The notes below the pieces were generated by a model that made no database searches, was not told where the DNA came from, and worked only from the letters and a program-made list of their open reading frames with translations. The position numbers and the translations under genes were made by a program. This document shows positions 58,731 to 64,000 of a DNA stretch of 64,000 bases, in pieces. Numbering within the stretch: position 1 is the stretch's first letter; every line of letters begins with the position of its first letter. Location: contig JACATO010000304.1 in the NCBI GenBank assembly GCA_018389105.1, positions 2,542,001 through 2,606,000 on the forward strand, given 5' to 3'. The DNA comes from Nautilus pompilius (taxonomy: Eukaryota > Mollusca > Cephalopoda > Nautilida > Nautilidae).

Positions 58731-61439
58731 GTACTAGCGTACTTCGATGTTCGATGTTTCTACTACAGATCAAAGCACTTACTTCTAACTTGAGATCTTA
58801 TATTTACAACAAACAGCTTTGTTGTATTTCTCTTATATTTTTACCGAATTCAAGTTGAGATGGATACACATCTCTAAACTTTACAGCACCTTTTCTATTC
58901 TTATTATATGAGCTATGCATTAGTTTGTTAGCTGTCGTTTACCTATTTAAAAAAGGAATACTTCTTGCACCGAAAGTATATTAGAACTTCACTTATTGAT
59001 AAACAAGAAAAATTTCCAGTCACTGAGAAACTAGTTTGATTTCTTGTCCATTGTCAAGTCGTTGCTATCATTTTTCGTCTTAACAATAATGGCTTCCTCC
59101 CAGCTGCACTCTCATTCAGACCCGGCCTTTTCAAGATCTCAGAGATCGTGTTCTTGAAATATTGTCATTTATTTTTAAACTAATTATTCTTATATTTTCT
59201 ATGCTTGATAATTATCTGAGTGAAGACTGGTCGGAGTAGAATCCGAACTGTGCTCATGAATGAAGATCGTAACAAGTGCTCTGACTTCGTTTATTAGTGT
59301 ACTAAAATTGCATTGACGTTTGTAGAATCAGGTGATCTTATTGCATGGAGGTAAAAAATAACAAAGATGCTTTTATCAGACTAAAAGACATCATATTTGT
59401 GTCTCACACCCAACAGAGTAACTTATAGAGGAAAAAAAGATTACTTTTCAAATTTCAATTTTTCCAATGCTATTGTGTTTTGTCATTTAAGTTATCGTAT
59501 TTTGGGGTACATAATTAGCACTTACACATTGTTATGCAAACAATTTGTTGGTAATGGGTCTTGTAATTTTCTTTCATAATTTGTTCCGATATTATATACA
59601 GTATTATCTTTCATTCATTAATTAACTGATTTTAAACCAAGTAGCTACTAAAGACATTTAAAAGTCCTAGAAATCTTTTTTGTCGAGTACGGCAGTCAAC
59701 CAGGGAAAGATTTAAGTATTAAAAGAGTTTTCGAATATCATCAAGGGTAGAAATCCCCAATCTAGCAATGATACTGAAGCATACTCTAATGTGATAAGCG
59801 ATCTTGAGAAGTTACACAACTTATTCTATCAGATGTCGGATTTGAAGTTCTATGTAATATATTTAGCAACAATTTCAGTCCCATCTGCTAGAGTCAGGAT
59901 GACATATGCAGAGCAGAAGCTAAGCCTTGATAATGTCGTCTGGTCCAGTTTGAAGATTTTTTGAACCACTATTTATATAATATGATAAACCTAATTTAAA
60001 TGATCAATATTCATCTGCTCCATTATTCAAATTCTAAACTATTTTTCTCTTGTTTACAGTTTCTTGGATTCTGCCAGATAATCACTTTATATAATTTTAA
60101 TTTGGAACTGCGGAATTTTTTTTGTTTGTCTTACGTTGAAAATAAACACCATAATGTTTCGAATTCCTTATTTAACTTATACCAGAATAAAACGTAAAAT
60201 AATTAAGGGTTCTGAACACGGAGATTTTCGGAAAATGCTTCCATAAATCTCTAATAAAAATTATCCAAGACAATAATTATAAATTAGCTTAACTAACGGC
60301 ACTGTTTGTACAGAAAAGTTATCAGCTGCAGAATTATGAAAAACACTAGAAATATTTGTGCCGGTACTAAATTAGTTTGAATAATTAAATTGATAGATAT
60401 TGTAACCCTGGTGACTTTGAATGAACTTTGGTAGCGCTATTTTTTCTTGGGGCAACTAAGCTATATTAAATATTGCAAAATTAATAATACAAGAGTAGAT
60501 AAATAAAAATAATGAACAATTTTTTATCTACCATGAAAGGATATATTGGATACTTTTATCAAAGCCACTTTTGCATTAGAAGCGAACATACTAGCAACTC
60601 GTTAAGTAAAAAATAACTATGTATTAAAGTTCAAAAATATAAACCGTTGATTTATTAGGGAAGATCAGGTTTAAAAAATGAAGTGCTGGTTACTGTTGTC
60701 AAGTGGAACTCTGAAATGTTCTATGGAAACCGTACACAACCTTCCACCTCCAAGTCTCGACCATTTAAAATATAAGTTAGGAAAGACGATCAGAAAAATA
60801 TATGGCTATCGCTCTTGTTCACCCTTTACGCCATCCATATCAGTCAGATCGGGACAGGAGAAAATCTAATTTATTGTTTGCAGTGTGATCATGTCTGTTT
60901 TATTGATGAAACTGTCAAACATAAAATTAAGGAAGTTTTTGTTCCGATGTACAGATTATTGGCAAATTCACATCTTCGGTAAATGTTCAGGCGTTGAGGC
61001 CTTAACTGCGAAAAGCATTCATTTATTAAAGGAAACAGATTTACCGGATTGTTTTCGCTAATTAACCTTCTAAACTTAATTAGGGGTTTTAATCAAGAGG
61101 GGAAAAAATTAATGTTTTGTTCTACATTTAATAACATTTGAGTAATAATTAAAAATTAGCTGGCATGATTACTTACCAGAAATTATTATTTTACTTCTTG
61201 AATTATCAACAATGATAATATTAATTATTAAAAGTATAATATTCATGGCTATTTATTTAAGAATATTGTTATATATATATAATCTCCAAAGCACAGAGCA
61301 TTCCACTATCCAGTGTTGTCAGGGTGTTCGCTCAAGCGATAAGGTAACTAACTGTTCGTGCGAGTCACGCTAACATAACGAGACCGTCGCGCTGTGAAGT
61401 GGATCTTGGAAACCGAATTCCGACAGTCATGAGATATAA
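58731..61439. other. AT-rich DNA, no gene seen
   Basis: Short open frames at 59397-59579, 60000-60197 and 60678-60869 have no domains. A (TA)n run is at about 61270-61281. Confidence 0.45.
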
Positions 61440-61442
61440 CTC

Positions 61443-61560
61443 GTGCAGATGACCACCAGAACTGTCAGACGTTACCTCCACAGCACGGGGCACAACGGAA
61501 ATGGAACGAGACGCAAACTCCCTGTCGTCCCCTCCGCAACACACTATTAGGCGTTGACTG
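61443..61560 (+). pseudogene. Tc1-like helix-turn-helix remnant
   Basis: The plus strand reads QMTTRTVRRYLHSTGHNGNG then TRRKLPVVPSATHY and a stop. This matches the second half of the Tc1 paired-like DNA-binding domain and linker ('xxTxRTVxRRLxxxGxxGRVAxRKPLLxxxH'). The patch is distinctly GC-richer than the flanks (61321-61560). No catalytic motifs are readable downstream before the sequence becomes AT-rich at about 61620, so this is a small fragment, possibly the 5' end of a deleted element. No inverted repeats found. Confidence 0.55.
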
Positions 61561-61579
61561 CAGTAGACAAAGCACAAGT

Positions 61580-64000
61580 TCGGATTCTCTTCTGCCTTTT
61601 GGACCTATTTGCATTTCTCAGAAATTGTTCGTGCATGGATTTGGCACTGTCATCCCAAACTTTTAAGATACTCTGCTGAATTTAACTCAGAACCTCCACC
61701 AACTCAATCCAAAATTACCATTATATTACGTTTTTGCCACGGGGATAAATTACACCGAGGAATTTCCACTCCAGAATTCTCATAATTTTATTTGCTTTAA
61801 CAATTAGATTTAGGGTCCTGAATATTTTGGGATTAATTTCCTGTTTTGAGATGTTTTGCAAGAACTATTAATCTAAGAAAATTCCACAGAAAACAGCCCA
61901 TTTAAATAAAAAGTCTGATTGAAATTGATAGATTAACGGAATTTATAATACCTTAACATGCTTGTGTAGTCCCCTATCGTCACCGGCTGTGTCAACAAAA
62001 TTAAATTTCAATTCTTCACTCCAGATTATATATTTTCACTTAAAATTTTCATTACTTAAATGTGTGGGTACGATTAACAGGTGGCATTAATGGTTTGCTG
62101 ACGCTAGTTTACCATATATTTATGCAAAATCTTTTCAAACAGTAGACATTATTGCGTAGAACACTTGATCAAGATCGCGATTTGGACAGTAGATGCTTTA
62201 CGATTTACTTAGCAACGAAGCGGCATTGTCGACATCTTTATTGGTTAAATGACGGACACTTTATTCGAAAGTATTAATTGGTCTATTAATAGTATTTTAT
62301 CCAATGAATATGCTATGGTATTGTATATTTCCCCTGTACTGCAATATTTACTCTCTCCTTTTTTGGACTTTCATTGAGAGAGATATTGTTCTACAAACAC
62401 TCGGTTTGTCCCTTTACTCATTCTGAATAAAAATCAGATTTCACTAATTTCATTCATAGTTTTCACACTCCTCAGTGAGAACGCCATCAAGACAGTTCTC
62501 ATGCTGCTACAGACACAGGAATAGCACAAGAATGCTGCTCTGTTTCTGCTTGAAGATAACAAATACAAACTTGGAATATATGTTAATTCATTCGTTTAAA
62601 TGCGCGCATTATATAATAAAACTAAATTTAAAAAAATTGTATTTTTTATTGAAAATACATTCTAAATAAATAAAATGCGGATACAAAATTAAAATATAGT
62701 ATCAAACAATTAGCCATGATAACGAACAGTTTACCTAGATAAGTCGCACGAGTTTATTGAGCCATTATTAAAGAGTTATGTTCTACTTAAACTTTTTTTC
62801 CAAACTGTTGGTCACATTTAATATATTTTTATTACGAACCTTAGTTTTTTTTACAGGATTAGTTAAATGTAAAGTTACTTTATTTCGCACCTCCACAGCG
62901 CCTGGCAATCAATTTTTATTACAAAATGTATCGTTATTATATTGTGGCTGTTCAGTTTAACTGAACCATAATTATATATTCGGTAGTTGACAAAAATGGT
63001 TTATGATGTTTATGGTGGATAAGATTTTGCTACATTTGTACAGAATTTAAATGGTTACACATCAGGTGGAGGTTTTGCTCGCGAGTTATCAGAAGACATC
63101 CTGGCGCTTTACAAGAACAAGTATTGCGCGCGCACTTTCATATTATTCTCTCAGTTACATTAAAACTGAGACAATAATACAAATTAATTAATAGAAAAAT
63201 AAATTCAAAGATGAGGTAGATTTATACGGCATTAATCGAAAGGAAAATCTTTAGATGATTTCAGTAAATGATGAATAACAAATACGGTTTAATTACGGAT
63301 AATAACGGGCAAAAATAATACAGTTGTCTTAAATTTCGAGTTTACTGAAAGTATTTAAATATCAGCAAAATTTAAACGATATCAGTGAAATATTCTGTTT
63401 TTTTGTGTTTTTTTCCCCCGTTATCTAAACGTTAAATTCTTTCAAATGTCCTATTGGTCTACACTGAGAAAACCCACGTCTTAATTGTGTAAGTAGTGTA
63501 AAATCTCTTTATAAGTAAATGCCGAAAAATTAAATGCAAAAAAAATGGAGTTAACTAATCTCCGCTGACCCGATAAGTGCGAGGTCTCTCCAGTGTCTGT
63601 CGGGTCCAGATGTCAATAACAGCCCTGATACTCTTTTCACACCGCAAAGTAGCATCTCCATCGGTTTTTTTCAAATATAATTAATCGACATCCTTTTATT
63701 ATTAACTCTTACGTATTTTTCTACTGCCAAAATTCGTCATATCTTTAATCTTGCTCCGACGAAAATATGTTTATAACCAACAAAATACCTGTCGCGTCTG
63801 AAGAGTCTTTTCTTGTTGCTGATTGGTGTTATCCTGACGTCTCACGTATATTTTCTGACAAATTAATTCTATTGGATCTCACAGTGATGGTTTGACTGAT
63901 AGATATAAAATCTTTTAACTGTAGTAAAATTTCATGTTTACATTGATAGATATTTTTCAGACAAAGGTGATAATCCGTTTTTTATTCGCTACTTTAAAAG
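61580..64000. other. AT-rich DNA, no gene seen
   Basis: No recognisable coding sequence; short frames at 62475-62669 and 62778-62960 are without motifs. A slightly GC-richer patch at 63565-63665 is unassigned. Confidence 0.45.

Overview
This is a eukaryotic, intron- and repeat-rich, AT-rich stretch (about two-thirds A+T by eye) with no complete protein-coding gene that I can defend. Everything recognisable is decayed mobile DNA, simple or tandem repeats, and one good candidate core promoter with a short first exon. The transposon mix (many Tc1-like fossils, a rosa-type DD41D element, a chromodomain Ty3/gypsy, a CR1-like LINE) and a broken copy of an uncharacterised gene family that I remember from arthropod genomes point to an arthropod. 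A chelicerate fits, but the sequence alone does not settle it.

Layout. 0-7.2 kb: a weak Tc1-like relic (0.84-1.09 kb), then a Tc1-like transposase end (5.36-5.70 kb) in the footprint of a minus-strand Ty3/gypsy relic whose integrase, GPF/Y-like region and chromodomain read from 6.91 down to 5.98 kb. 7.7-9.6 kb: a compound GA satellite and a short mariner-type element with terminal inverted repeats. 14.0-14.8 kb: a well-preserved minus-strand Tc1 fossil. 21.2-21.7 kb: a CR1-like reverse-transcriptase fossil. 23.2-23.4 kb: a Tc1 tail. 24.85-29.1 kb: a large field of degenerate 29-bp repeats, densest at 27.1-29.1 kb and interrupted by a GC-richer 1.1-kb block. 29.6-30.2 and 33.6-34.3 kb: two more Tc1 fossils. 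35.56-35.87 kb: a 40-bp minisatellite. 38.46-38.58 kb: TATA box, leader, start codon and consensus splice donor, with a possible last exon at 40.25-40.39 kb. 41.7-42.0 kb: a tRNA-headed SINE candidate. 44.35-45.06 kb: an internally deleted rosa-like element with perfect 30-bp inverted repeats and a TA target duplication. 45.7-46.0 kb: a Tc1 tail. 51.2-52.4 kb: the arthropod gene-family pseudogene. 52.8 kb: a small ORF with a signal-peptide-like start. 61.4 kb: a Tc1 helix-turn-helix remnant. The rest is AT-rich DNA without recognisable genes.

Functionally the window reads as intergenic or long-intron DNA that has collected at least ten cut-and-paste transposon insertions of different ages. 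Only the rosa-like element looks young. No previously undescribed system is supported; the items most worth follow-up are the 38.5-kb promoter and exon, the 29-bp array, and the two internally deleted TIR elements that both keep only the 3' part of a transposase.
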